Below are positions 25,308 through 32,801 of a stretch of 64,000 bases of DNA, piece by piece. Both the position numbers and the translations under genes were made by a program. The DNA is taken from positions 107,084-171,083 of the forward strand of contig JAQAZG010000008.1 in NCBI GenBank assembly GCA_027864655.1, in the 5' to 3' direction. The notes under the pieces were generated by a model, which saw nothing but the letters and a program-made list of their open reading frames with translations, was not told the DNA's origin and made no database searches. This DNA comes from Oleispirillum naphthae (GTDB taxonomy: Bacteria > Pseudomonadota > Alphaproteobacteria > Rhodospirillales > Rhodospirillaceae). How positions within the stretch are numbered: the stretch's first letter is position 1; every line of letters begins with the position of its first letter.

Positions 25308-26227
25308 TCCGCCTCGGCGTCATCAGCAACCGTTACAGCGACGGCAACGCCGGAACCTCGGCGCTGGCCGGGTTCGCCGCGGCGCAGCCCGACGTGGCCT
25401 TCGCCGCGCCCGGGGGCATCGCGGATCTGCCCGGGGTGCTGGCGGAATTTTCCCGCCGTGGCGTCGCCCTGCTCGCGGTGGACGGCGGCGACGGCACCCT
25501 GCGCGAGGTGCTTTCGGCACTGCCGCCCGGCGGGACATGGCCCGCCATCGCCCTGCTGCCGTCGGGCAAGACCAATCTGGTCGCCCGCGACGTCGGGTCG
25601 TGCGGTGGCGGCGTGGCGGGGTTGCGCCGTCTGCTCGAGCGCCTGCGCGGCGATCCGGACGAACTCCGGTGGACGCGGCGCTCCAGTCTGGAGGTCGTCT
25701 GGCGCGACGATCCGCACCGGATCGTGCGGGGGTTCTTCCTGGGGGCGGGGGTCTTCGTCGGCGCGACGCGCACCGCCGGGGCCTGGGCGCGTTCCCGCGG
25801 CATCAAGCAGGGCCGGGCGGTCGCCCTGGGCATGGCGCGGGTCCTCTGGCAGAGCCTTTGGGGGAGACACCATGCCGCAGTCGCGCTGAGCCTGTCCGAC
25901 GAGGCCGCGGCGCAGCCCTGTTTCCTGTTTCTGGCGACGACCCTGGAGCGGCTGATGTTGGGGTTCTGGCCGTTCCCGCCGGAGGGCGAGGGCCCCCTGC
26001 ATTGGCTCGCGCTCCGGGCGCCGCCGCGCCGGCTGCTCGGTGCCCTGTGGGCGGCCCGGCGCGGCCGCCTGGGGGCCGATTCCGGACGAGGCCGCGAGGG
26101 CGGGCGTTGCCGAGGCTTGAGCCTGCGCCTGAATGACCGTTTCGTCGTCGATGGTGAGATCTTCACACCGGGAGAACACGGCGTTCTCCTGCGTGCCGGT
26201 CCCGTCGTGCGGTTCGTCCACGGCTAG
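25304..26227 (+). CDS. Diacylglycerol/ceramide kinase-like lipid kinase
   Basis: A 307-residue lipid kinase of the DAGK catalytic family. The ATP-binding core LAVDGGDGTLREVLSAL (about residues 57-73) has the GGDGT motif. The second loop is ALLPSGKTNLVARDVG (about residues 83-98), with Lys between Gly and Thr. A C-terminal beta domain ends in NDRFVVDGEIFTPGEHG. A distant member of this family phosphorylates ceramide in Caulobacter. The gene neighbourhood makes ceramide the likely substrate, but sequence alone cannot exclude diacylglycerol. It overlaps the preceding gene by four bases. Confidence 0.83.
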   Translation: MIRLGVISNRYSDGNAGTSALAGFAAAQPDVAFAAPGGIADLPGVLAEFSRRGVALLAVDGGDGTLREVLSALPPGGTWPAIALLPSGKTNLVARDVGSCGGGVAGLRRLLERLRGDPDELRWTRRSSLEVVWRDDPHRIVRGFFLGAGVFVGATRTAGAWARSRGIKQGRAVALGMARVLWQSLWGRHHAAVALSLSDEAAAQPCFLFLATTLERLMLGFWPFPPEGEGPLHWLALRAPPRRLLGALWAARRGRLGADSGRGREGGRCRGLSLRLNDRFVVDGEIFTPGEHGVLLRAGPVVRFVHG

Positions 26228-26242
26228 GCCGGAGGGGGAGGC

Positions 26243-27172
26243 ATGCCCGATCGCGCGCATCTTCGTTCTCTCCTGTGGGAGGAACTGGCGCGTCCGGTTC
26301 CGGACGACGTCCGCGCCATGGCCGCAACGATCGCCCGCCGCCACGGCGGCGGCGTGGCCGCCGTGCTGTTCTACGGCTCGCGTCTGCGTGCCCCCGAGAC
26401 CGCGGCGATGGCCGACCTCTACGTCCTGGTTGACGGCTACCGCGCCTTCCACGGCGGACGCGCGGCGGCGCTGGCCAACCGGGTGTTGCCGCCGACGGTG
26501 CGGTTTCTGCCTGCCGCGGACGGCGGCGCCGGGTTCAAGGCGGCGGTGATCTCGCTGCGGCAGTTTCGCCGCCGGATGCGGCCCGACGCCATCGACACCA
26601 CCCTGTGGGCGCGGTTCTGCCAGCCCGCCGCTCTCGCCTATTGCCGCGATGCCGAGGCCCGCCGCCAGGTCGTCGATGCCCTGGCCGCGGCGGCGGCCGC
26701 GGCGGTCCACTGGGCGGCGCGCCTCTGCCCGGAGACCACCACCGCCGAGGAACTGTGGCGCACCCTGTTCCGGCGGACCTACGGCGCCGAACTGCGCGTC
26801 GAAGATGCGGCCCGCGCCGACGCCCTGTACGCCGCCGCCGCCGCCCGCTACGACGCCCTGCTGCCTGCTGTCCTGACCGGAGACGAGTTGGTCCGTAGCG
26901 CCGACGGCACATTCCGGCGTGTCCTGCCCGCTCCCGCCGTCGCTGCGGCGCGCGCGGCGTGGCGGCGCAGGCGGGGCCTGGGCAAGGCGCTCAACCTGGC
27001 GCGGCTGGCGAAGGCGCTGTTCACCTTCGGGGGAGGCATCGGCTACATCGTGGACAAGCTCGAACGTCATTCCGGACGGCGCATCGCGCTGACGCCCTGG
27101 CAGCGCCGCCATCCGCTGCTGGCGGCGCCGGGGGTGATCGCCGATCTGCTCCGGCGGGGGATCATCCGATGA
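26243..27172 (+). CDS. Tam41-like nucleotidyltransferase-fold protein, unknown function
   Basis: A 309-residue protein without a firmly assigned family. Residues about 38-66 (AVLFYGSRLRAPETAAMADL then YVLVDGYRAFH) match the GS...D-x-D-type core of minimal nucleotidyltransferases. They look most like mitochondrial Tam41 CTP:phosphatidate cytidylyltransferase, with its YGSG and late VD segments. The rest is helical, with a basic C-terminal segment near GKALNLARLAKALFTFGGG (about residues 246-264). It is 15 bases after the lipid kinase and overlaps the bCerS-like gene. Making a CDP-activated lipid from the kinase product would link it to the CDP-alcohol transferase upstream; this is inference. 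Confidence 0.6.
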   Translation: MPDRAHLRSLLWEELARPVPDDVRAMAATIARRHGGGVAAVLFYGSRLRAPETAAMADLYVLVDGYRAFHGGRAAALANRVLPPTVRFLPAADGGAGFKAAVISLRQFRRRMRPDAIDTTLWARFCQPAALAYCRDAEARRQVVDALAAAAAAAVHWAARLCPETTTAEELWRTLFRRTYGAELRVEDAARADALYAAAAARYDALLPAVLTGDELVRSADGTFRRVLPAPAVAAARAAWRRRRGLGKALNLARLAKALFTFGGGIGYIVDKLERHSGRRIALTPWQRRHPLLAAPGVIADLLRRGIIR

Positions 27173-28302
27173 GCGCTCCCCTCCGCATCGAACGCGTGGA
27201 TGGAGGGAGCGGCCTCGACGCCTTCATCCGGGTGCCGTTCGGGCTGTACCGCGACGATCCCAACTGGGTGCCGCCGCTGCTGCTGGAACGGCGCCGGGCG
27301 CTTGCCCCGGGAGGCACGCCATATCTGCGGCGCGCCGACGTCGCCCTGTGGATCGCCCGGCGCGGCGGCCGTGCGGTCGGGCGGATCAGCGCCCAGATCG
27401 ATCCGCTCGCGCTGGAGCGCGATCCGGGCACCGGGCACTTCGGCCTGATCGCCGCCGAGGACGACCCCGAGGTTTTCGCCGCCTTGCTGGGCGCGGCCGA
27501 GGAGTGGTTGCGGGCGCGGGGCATGGAGCGCGTGCGCGGCCCGTTCAACCTGTCGATCAACGAGGAGAGCGGGGTCCTGGTGGACGGCTTTTCGACGCCG
27601 CCGATGCTGATGATGCCGCACGATCCGCCCTATCTCGGGGGGCGCCTCGCGGCAGCCGGGTACGACCCGGTCAAGGACATCCTCGCCTACCGCCTGGACC
27701 CGCACGACGTGCCGGAGGCGCTGCTCGCGGTGCTCGACAGGCAGCCGCCGTCCGGCGTCGCGATCCGGCCGCTGCGCTGGGCCGACTACCGGGAGGAGGT
27801 GCGCCGCCTGGTGGAGATTTTCAACGACGCCTGGTGCGGCAACTGGGGGTTCGTGCCGATCACCGGCGAGGAGATCGAAGTGATGGCGCGCGAATTGCGG
27901 CCGCTGATCGACGAACGCCTGGTCTGGTTCGCCGAGGCCGATGGAGAGGCGGTGGCCTTCATCGTCTGCCTGCCCAACCTCAACGAGGCGATCGCCGACC
28001 TGAACGGGCGTCTGTGGCCGCTGGGGTGGGCGCGGCTCCTCTGGCGCATCCGGATGCGCCGGCTGACGACCGCGCGGGTGCCGCTGATGGGGGTGCGCAA
28101 GCGGATGTCGCAGACCCTGCTCGGCAGCGCGTTGCCGTTCCTGTTGATCGGGGCGCTGCGGCGCGAGGTCCTGAAACGGCGGGTACGGGCCGTGGAAATC
28201 TCCTGGGTGCTGGAGGACAATCGCCCGATGCGCGCCGTCGCGGAGGCCCTGTGCGGCCCGGCCTATAAGACCTGTCGCCTCTACGAGAGGGCGTTGCGAT
28301 GA
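27169..28302 (+). CDS. GNAT-fold acyltransferase, bCerS (bacterial ceramide synthase)-like
   Basis: A 377-residue GNAT-superfamily protein of the group that includes the Caulobacter ceramide synthase bCerS. It opens with FIRVPFGLYRDDPNWVPPLL (about residues 19-38), the signature of this subfamily. It continues with ARRGGRAVGRISAQID, RVRGPFNLSINEESGVLVDG and a C-terminal EISWVLEDNRPMRAVAEAL (acyl-donor binding and GNAT closing motif). In Caulobacter this protein N-acylates the 3-ketosphinganine base. Assignment here rests on signature and on co-operonic spt, ACP and CerR-like genes. Overlaps of four bases occur at both ends. Confidence 0.84.
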   Translation: MSAPLRIERVDGGSGLDAFIRVPFGLYRDDPNWVPPLLLERRRALAPGGTPYLRRADVALWIARRGGRAVGRISAQIDPLALERDPGTGHFGLIAAEDDPEVFAALLGAAEEWLRARGMERVRGPFNLSINEESGVLVDGFSTPPMLMMPHDPPYLGGRLAAAGYDPVKDILAYRLDPHDVPEALLAVLDRQPPSGVAIRPLRWADYREEVRRLVEIFNDAWCGNWGFVPITGEEIEVMARELRPLIDERLVWFAEADGEAVAFIVCLPNLNEAIADLNGRLWPLGWARLLWRIRMRRLTTARVPLMGVRKRMSQTLLGSALPFLLIGALRREVLKRRVRAVEISWVLEDNRPMRAVAEALCGPAYKTCRLYERALR

Positions 28303-29087
28303 TCGAACAGCCCTTGCACGTGCTGATTCTGGCGGGGCGGCGTGGCGGCGACGATCCGGTCGCACGCGCCGCCGGGGTCTCCCACAAGGCCCTGGCGGCG
28401 GTCGGCGGCGTGCCGATGATCGAACGGGTGGTGATGACCCTGCGCGAGGCCTTGCCGTTCTGCATTCCCCACATTGCCATCGACGCCACGCCGGAGGTGG
28501 CTTCGGTTCTCGACGCGCTGGCGGACAAGGTCCGTATCGAGGTGGTCCCGGCCGGTGCGTCGCCGTGCGCCACCGTTGCCGCCGCACTGGATCGGGCGGG
28601 TACGGCGCCGCCGCTTCTCGTCACCACCGCCGATCATCCGCTGCTCACCCCGGCCATGGTGCGCCACTTCCTCGACCATCTGCCGGCGGGAGCCGGCGCC
28701 GCGGCGGGCGTCGCCGCCCGCGAGACGATCACCGCCCGCTATCCCGCGGCGCGGCGGACCTATTGGCGATTTGGGGACAGGCAGTTCAGCGGCTGCAACC
28801 TGTTCTATCTGGGGCCGGGCGGCGGCGCGCATGTCGTCGCGTTCTGGCGGCGGCTGGAGCGCGACCGCAAGCGCCCCTGGGCGGTGGTCCGCCGCCTCGG
28901 CCTGGGGCCGCTGCTGCGATTCGGCTGCGGCCGCCTGTCCCTGGCGCAGGCGTTGCGCCTCCTGGAGGACAAGGTCGGGGCGCGGGTGATCGCCGTCGAT
29001 ATGCCGTTCGCCGAAGCGGCGATCGACGTCGATCGCCCCGCCGACCTGCGCCTGGCCGAGGAGATTCTGGGGCGGGCGCCGCCATGA
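28299..29087 (+). CDS. MobA-like NTP transferase domain protein
   Basis: A 262-residue nucleotidyltransferase of the MobA-like/IspD-like fold. The N-terminus HVLILAGRRGGDDPVARAAG (about residues 7-26) is a variant of the usual LAGGxGxR loop. SHKALAAVGGVPMIERVV follows, and LLVTTADHPLLTPAMV (about residues 106-121) carries the metal-binding Asp. It may make a CDP- or other nucleotide-activated head group for the CDP-alcohol transferase. It overlaps both neighbours by four bases. Confidence 0.8.
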   Translation: MIEQPLHVLILAGRRGGDDPVARAAGVSHKALAAVGGVPMIERVVMTLREALPFCIPHIAIDATPEVASVLDALADKVRIEVVPAGASPCATVAAALDRAGTAPPLLVTTADHPLLTPAMVRHFLDHLPAGAGAAAGVAARETITARYPAARRTYWRFGDRQFSGCNLFYLGPGGGAHVVAFWRRLERDRKRPWAVVRRLGLGPLLRFGCGRLSLAQALRLLEDKVGARVIAVDMPFAEAAIDVDRPADLRLAEEILGRAPP

Positions 29088-30268
29088 AGCGGATCGACCG
29101 CTATCTGCTGACGGAACTGTCGAAGAGGCTGGCGGTCGCCCTGGCGGTGGTCCTGATCTCCCTGGTGATCGAGCGGTTGCTGCGCCTGTTCGATCTGGTC
29201 AGCATGAAGGGCGGTCCCCTCGATCTGGTCTGGCGCATGGTGCTGATGCTGGTGCCGCACTACCTGGGCTTGGCCCTGCCTGCGGGCTTCTTCGTCAGCA
29301 TCTTTCTGGTGGTGGCGCGGTTCAGCCGGGACAGCGAATTCGACGCGCTGCTGGCCGGCGGCGTTTCTCCCGGCCGCTTTTCTGCGCCCTTCTTCGGCGC
29401 CGCCCTGGTCCTGACGGGGATGAGCATCGGAATCTACGGCTATGTCCAGCCCTACACCCGCTACGACTACCGGGCGATTCATTATCTGGTGATGAATATC
29501 CCCTGGGTTGCGCGCATTCCGGAGCTTTCCTTCTCCCGCGTCGATAAGGACGCCACGGTGTCCGCCGACCGCGTGGACGAGACGGGCCGCGAGCTGTCCG
29601 GCGTGTTCATCCACATGGCGCAGGACGGCCGGGACGTTACCGTCACCGCGCGGACGGGGAAACTGCTGTTCGGGCCGGGCAACGCCTATTACCGGTTGCG
29701 GCTGTTCGACGGCGTGCGGCTGGAGATGCGGGAGGCGGGGAGCCCTACCGTCACCCGCTTCGACGAGGTGACGCTACAGAGGGACTTCGCCACCACGGTG
29801 GCGCCGTTTCGCGCGCGCGGCAACGACGTGCGCGAACTCAGCCTTGGCGAACTGGCGCGCGGGGGCGGCGCGGTGCGCGGCGCGTGGACGAAGGCCGGGG
29901 TGCGGGCCGAACTGCATGCCCGCCTGATCCGCGCGCTGGCCCTGCCGTTTTTGCCGTTTCTGGCGATTCCCCTGGCCCTGACGGCGAAGCGCAGCCGCAA
30001 GAGCGTCGGCATCGCCGTCGGCGCGGTCCTGCTGGTGCTGTACCATTACGTGTTGCAGACCCTGCAGGGGCTTGCCGCCTCCGGACGCCTGCCGGTGGGG
30101 TGGATGTGGCTGAGTCTGGCGGTGTTCGCCGGTCTTTCGGCCCTGTTGTTCCGGCGCGTTCAGAGCAATCCGGGGCAGAACCCCCTGGACGTGCCGCTTG
30201 CCGTCCTGGACGATGCCCTGGGCCGGGTCGGCCCGCTGTTCCGGCATTTGCGGCGGGGGTGGCGATGA
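29084..30268 (+). CDS. LptF-family permease (sphingolipid-operon paralogue)
   Basis: A 394-residue LptF/LptG-type transmembrane protein. The N-terminal part has the family opening RIDRYLLTELSKRLAVAL and about three helices, including LVPHYLGLALPAGFFVSIFL. A periplasmic beta-jellyroll domain occupies about residues 130-290, and three helices close the protein. LptF and LptG form the membrane part of the ABC exporter that feeds lipopolysaccharide to the Lpt bridge. No ATPase gene is in this operon, so the pair may use the housekeeping LptB. A dedicated pair here suggests export of sphingolipid to the outer membrane. It is coupled to lptG by a four-base overlap. Confidence 0.87.
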   Translation: MKRIDRYLLTELSKRLAVALAVVLISLVIERLLRLFDLVSMKGGPLDLVWRMVLMLVPHYLGLALPAGFFVSIFLVVARFSRDSEFDALLAGGVSPGRFSAPFFGAALVLTGMSIGIYGYVQPYTRYDYRAIHYLVMNIPWVARIPELSFSRVDKDATVSADRVDETGRELSGVFIHMAQDGRDVTVTARTGKLLFGPGNAYYRLRLFDGVRLEMREAGSPTVTRFDEVTLQRDFATTVAPFRARGNDVRELSLGELARGGGAVRGAWTKAGVRAELHARLIRALALPFLPFLAIPLALTAKRSRKSVGIAVGAVLLVLYHYVLQTLQGLAASGRLPVGWMWLSLAVFAGLSALLFRRVQSNPGQNPLDVPLAVLDDALGRVGPLFRHLRRGWR

Positions 30269-31338
30269 CCCTGGTGCGCTATCTGTCGCGGCTGTTCCTG
30301 ACGCGGTTTCTGGCGGTTCTTCTGGCGCTGAGCGCACTGGTCGAACTGCTGGACCTGCTGGACGCGATCCGCCGCCTGCTCGGCCCCCGTTCCGACCCGT
30401 CGAACGTGGTGACCTTCAGCCTGTTGCGGCTGCCGCTCGCCATGGAGCAGTTGTTCCTGCTTGCCGTTCTGATCGGCGCGGTTCTGGCCTTTCGTTCCCT
30501 GGTGCAGAACAACGAGATCGACATGCTGCGCGCCGCCGGGGTGTCGCCGTACCGTCTATTGGCGTGCCTGCTGCCGCTGGCGGGAGGACTCGCGGTGTCG
30601 TATTTCCTCATCGTCGATCGCGTCGCTCCGGCGGCGGAGCGTGCCTTCGCGGAGTGGTGGAGTACGGTTTCCCCGGATTCCGAGGATGCCGACGAGTCGG
30701 CCCCTCGGCTGCTGTGGCTGCGCGCGGGACGGGAGATCGTTTCCATCGCCGCGGTCGAGGACGAAGGACGGCGGCTCGTGGACGTCACCCGTTACCGGCG
30801 CGACGCCGACGGCCTGTTGACCCTGCGAATCCGGGCCGGGGAGGCCGAGTTCGACGGCGTGTCCTGGCATTTGCGCGACGTCGGGATTCTGCACGTCACC
30901 GCCGACGGCGCGGCCGGTGAACGCCGCGATGCGATGCCCTGGGAGGGCGCTCCGCCGACCCGCAACTTCCGGGAGATCGCCCTGCCCACCGAGCGCCTGA
31001 CGAGCGGCAGGAGCCGCGAGGTGCTGGCCGGCGAGTGGGCAGGCGTCGCCGGGAGCGCCCATTACCGGACCCTGGTGCAGAAAAGCCTGTGCTCGCCCGT
31101 CCTGCCGCTCCTGATGCTGCTGCTGGCGATGCCCGCGGCGACGGGCGGGCGGCGCACCGGGGGCATGGCGCGCGGCATGACCGTCGGGCTGACGATGGGA
31201 CTTCTGTTCCTGGTCCTCAACGGTGTCCTGCTTTCGATGAGCGAGACCGGTGCGCTGCCGGCGATCATCGCGGTGTGGGCCGCTCCGGCGATCTTCGCCG
31301 CCCTCGGCACGGCCCTGCTGCTGCATAACGAGGAATGA
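30265..31338 (+). CDS. LptG-family permease (sphingolipid-operon paralogue)
   Basis: A 357-residue partner of the preceding LptF-like protein. It begins TLVRYLSRLFLTRFLAVLLA, has helices up to about residue 115 with NNEIDMLRAAGVSPYRL (the coupling loop toward the ATPase), then a periplasmic domain. Three C-terminal helices end in LGTALLLHNEE. This is the last gene of the operon. The duplicated enoyl-CoA hydratase fragment starts 48 bases after its stop, and no terminator is obvious before it. Confidence 0.87.
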   Translation: MTLVRYLSRLFLTRFLAVLLALSALVELLDLLDAIRRLLGPRSDPSNVVTFSLLRLPLAMEQLFLLAVLIGAVLAFRSLVQNNEIDMLRAAGVSPYRLLACLLPLAGGLAVSYFLIVDRVAPAAERAFAEWWSTVSPDSEDADESAPRLLWLRAGREIVSIAAVEDEGRRLVDVTRYRRDADGLLTLRIRAGEAEFDGVSWHLRDVGILHVTADGAAGERRDAMPWEGAPPTRNFREIALPTERLTSGRSREVLAGEWAGVAGSAHYRTLVQKSLCSPVLPLLMLLLAMPAATGGRRTGGMARGMTVGLTMGLLFLVLNGVLLSMSETGALPAIIAVWAAPAIFAALGTALLLHNEE

Positions 31339-31386
31339 TGCCCCGCCATCGCCGTCATGCTCCGGCCTTGCCGAGGGTGTGGAGCG

Positions 31387-31485
31387 GAGGCGCGGCAGAT
31401 CGCCGAGCTTTCGCGCGCCGCCGACGGGTTGGAGGGCGTGGCCGCCTTCGCGGCGAAGCGCAAGCCCGCGTTCACCGGGCGCTGA
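31387..31485 (+). pseudogene. Duplicated 3' fragment of the enoyl-CoA hydratase gene (right direct repeat)
   Basis: Ninety-nine bases equivalent to the last 33 codons, including the stop, of the gene ending at 15671, with one mismatch. There is no start or upstream part of the gene here. It marks the right edge of the island. Bases after the stop differ from the left copy except for a shared GTTTGAAC. Confidence 0.9.
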
Positions 31486-31495
31486 GCGGCCAAAG

Positions 31496-31530
31496 AAAGA
31501 AAAAGCCCCCTGGCGAGCCAGGGGGCAAAA
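31496..31530 (-). terminator. Rho-independent terminator on the minus strand
   Basis: A nine-pair GC stem (GCCCCCTGG / CCAGGGGGC) with a four-base loop. On the minus strand it is followed by TTTTTCTTT, suiting the transcript of the lysR gene. On the plus strand the stem is followed by A residues, so it does not suit the lipid operon. Confidence 0.7.
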
Positions 31531-31753
31531 GTTTGAACAGGGAGGCTTCACGTCAAGGAGACGTCGGACCGTCAAAAAACGGCCCGGGCGGCATTGGGGT
31601 ATCGGGTTGCCGCCGGACCCGAACGCGGAAGGCCGAGGGGGTCCCGGCCTTGCGGGGCATGTTTTAGGTCAAAGCCACTGCCCTAACCATCTTGATTTTC
31701 GAAATCGAGGTATGCGCCGATCGCATGGGTGTGACGGCTGTCACCCGCTCAGG
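31531..31753. other. Intergenic segment with no recognised gene
   Basis: 223 bases between the terminator and the end of lysR. No coding frame with a credible start and no repeat-family copy was seen. A GC-rich hairpin potential exists around 31580-31625. Confidence 0.5.
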
Positions 31754-32686
31754 TTATGGCTTTGTGACAGGCGGGGCATAGTCCGTGGCGATCTTCTTCA
31801 GCAGGAAGTCGCGGAACACCGCGACGCGCTTGGAGTGGCGCATCTCCTGCGGATAGACGAACCAGGCGTCGAAGGACGGGCCGTCCATCTCCGGCAGCAC
31901 CCGCACCAGGCCCGCAAGCTCGGGGGAGAGGTAGTCCGGCAGCGCGCCGATGCCCAGGCCGCTGCGCACCGCCTGGAGGATGCCGTGGACGTTGTTGACC
32001 TTGAGGACGGGGCGGCGGCCGCCGCTGCGCCCGGTCTGGTAGGTGAGCAGCCAGTTCATGTTGTCCACCGGCGGGCGGGTGTCCTCGCCGTAGACGATGA
32101 CGCGGTGCTCGTCGAGGCTGCTCGCCGCCTTGGGCGTGCCGTGCGCCTCGAGGTAGGCGGGCGCGGCGTAGAGGTGGTAGTGCATGGTGAAGAGGTTGCG
32201 CTGGATGAGGTCCGGCTGGTGCGGCGCCTTGAAGCGGATGCCGACATCGGCGGCGCGCATCGCAAGGTCGAGCTCCGCGTCGTCGAGGACCAGCGAGACC
32301 TGGATTTCCGGATAGGTTTCGATGAACTCGCCGATGCGCGGGGCCAGCCACATCGCGCCGAAGGCGACCGTGGTGGTGATCTTGAAGGGGCCCTCGGGGC
32401 GCAGCTTGCTTTCGGTGAGGCGGGCCTCGGCCATGGCGAGCTTGGCGAACACGTCGTGGACGGTGCGGTAGAGGTCCTCGCCCTGCTCGGTGAGCAGGAG
32501 GCCGCGGGCATGGCGGTGGAACAGCGGAATGCGCAGGCTTTCTTCCAGCGCGCCGACCTGGCGGCTCACCGCCGACTGGCTGAGGTTGAGGATCTCCCCG
32601 GCGCGGGTGAAGCTGCCGGCCTCCGCCACCGCATGGAAGATGCGCAGCTTGTCCCAGTCCATGGTGGTGCCCTGGCGCGAAATCAT
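31754..32686 (-). CDS. LysR-family transcriptional regulator
   Basis: A 310-residue LysR-type regulator. The winged helix-turn-helix spans about residues 9-68 (LRIFHAVAEAGSFTRAGEIL, then LSQSAVSRQVGALEESL). The effector-binding domain includes FGAMWLAPRIGEFIETYPEI and a C-terminal SGLGIGALPDYL. ATG 32686 has GGGGGA close upstream; an in-frame ATG eight codons later is an alternative. It lies downstream of trxB on the same strand, an arrangement common in related alphaproteobacteria. Target genes are unknown. Confidence 0.92.
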   Translation of the reverse strand: MISRQGTTMDWDKLRIFHAVAEAGSFTRAGEILNLSQSAVSRQVGALEESLRIPLFHRHARGLLLTEQGEDLYRTVHDVFAKLAMAEARLTESKLRPEGPFKITTTVAFGAMWLAPRIGEFIETYPEIQVSLVLDDAELDLAMRAADVGIRFKAPHQPDLIQRNLFTMHYHLYAAPAYLEAHGTPKAASSLDEHRVIVYGEDTRPPVDNMNWLLTYQTGRSGGRRPVLKVNNVHGILQAVRSGLGIGALPDYLSPELAGLVRVLPEMDGPSFDAWFVYPQEMRHSKRVAVFRDFLLKKIATDYAPPVTKP

Positions 32687-32742
32687 GCAATCCCCCGTCG
32701 CTGAGCGAAGAGATCCGTCCCCGAGCCAACCTTAAGCCGAAA

Positions 32743-32783
32743 AACCAAGCCACGGCAAGGGTTTCCCCCTGCCGTGGCGGGCT
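32743..32783 (-). terminator. Rho-independent terminator of trxB
   Basis: Stem GCCACGGCA / TGCCGTGGC extended by G and C runs. On the minus strand it is followed by TTGGTTTTT. It lies between trxB and lysR, suggesting separate transcripts. Confidence 0.7.
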
Positions 32784-32801
32784 TGTGGATGATTTTTCCG
32801 C

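Larger units (their letters stand above)
15573..31485. mobile_element. Putative genomic island carrying a sphingolipid operon
   Basis: The segment is bounded by direct copies of the last 99 bases of the enoyl-CoA hydratase gene (15573-15671 and 31387-31485). It holds a TetR regulator, a DUF2141 protein, a HAD phosphatase and a 13-gene lipid operon, functions unrelated to the flanking genes. None of the window-wide palindromic repeats was found inside it. Its short control regions are unusually AT-rich for this genome. No integrase or transposase is visible, so the transfer mechanism is unknown and integration by homologous exchange is possible. Confidence 0.6.

Noticed and set aside
15672..31386. 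Integrase, transposase or attachment tRNA for the island
   Set aside because: None seen on either strand between the direct repeats. The island call rests only on the repeats, gene content and absence of the dispersed repeat family.
31250..32704. Long plus-strand frame opposite lysR
   Set aside because: Shadow of the LysR gene on the minus strand, which has intact HTH and effector domains and a good ribosome-binding site.
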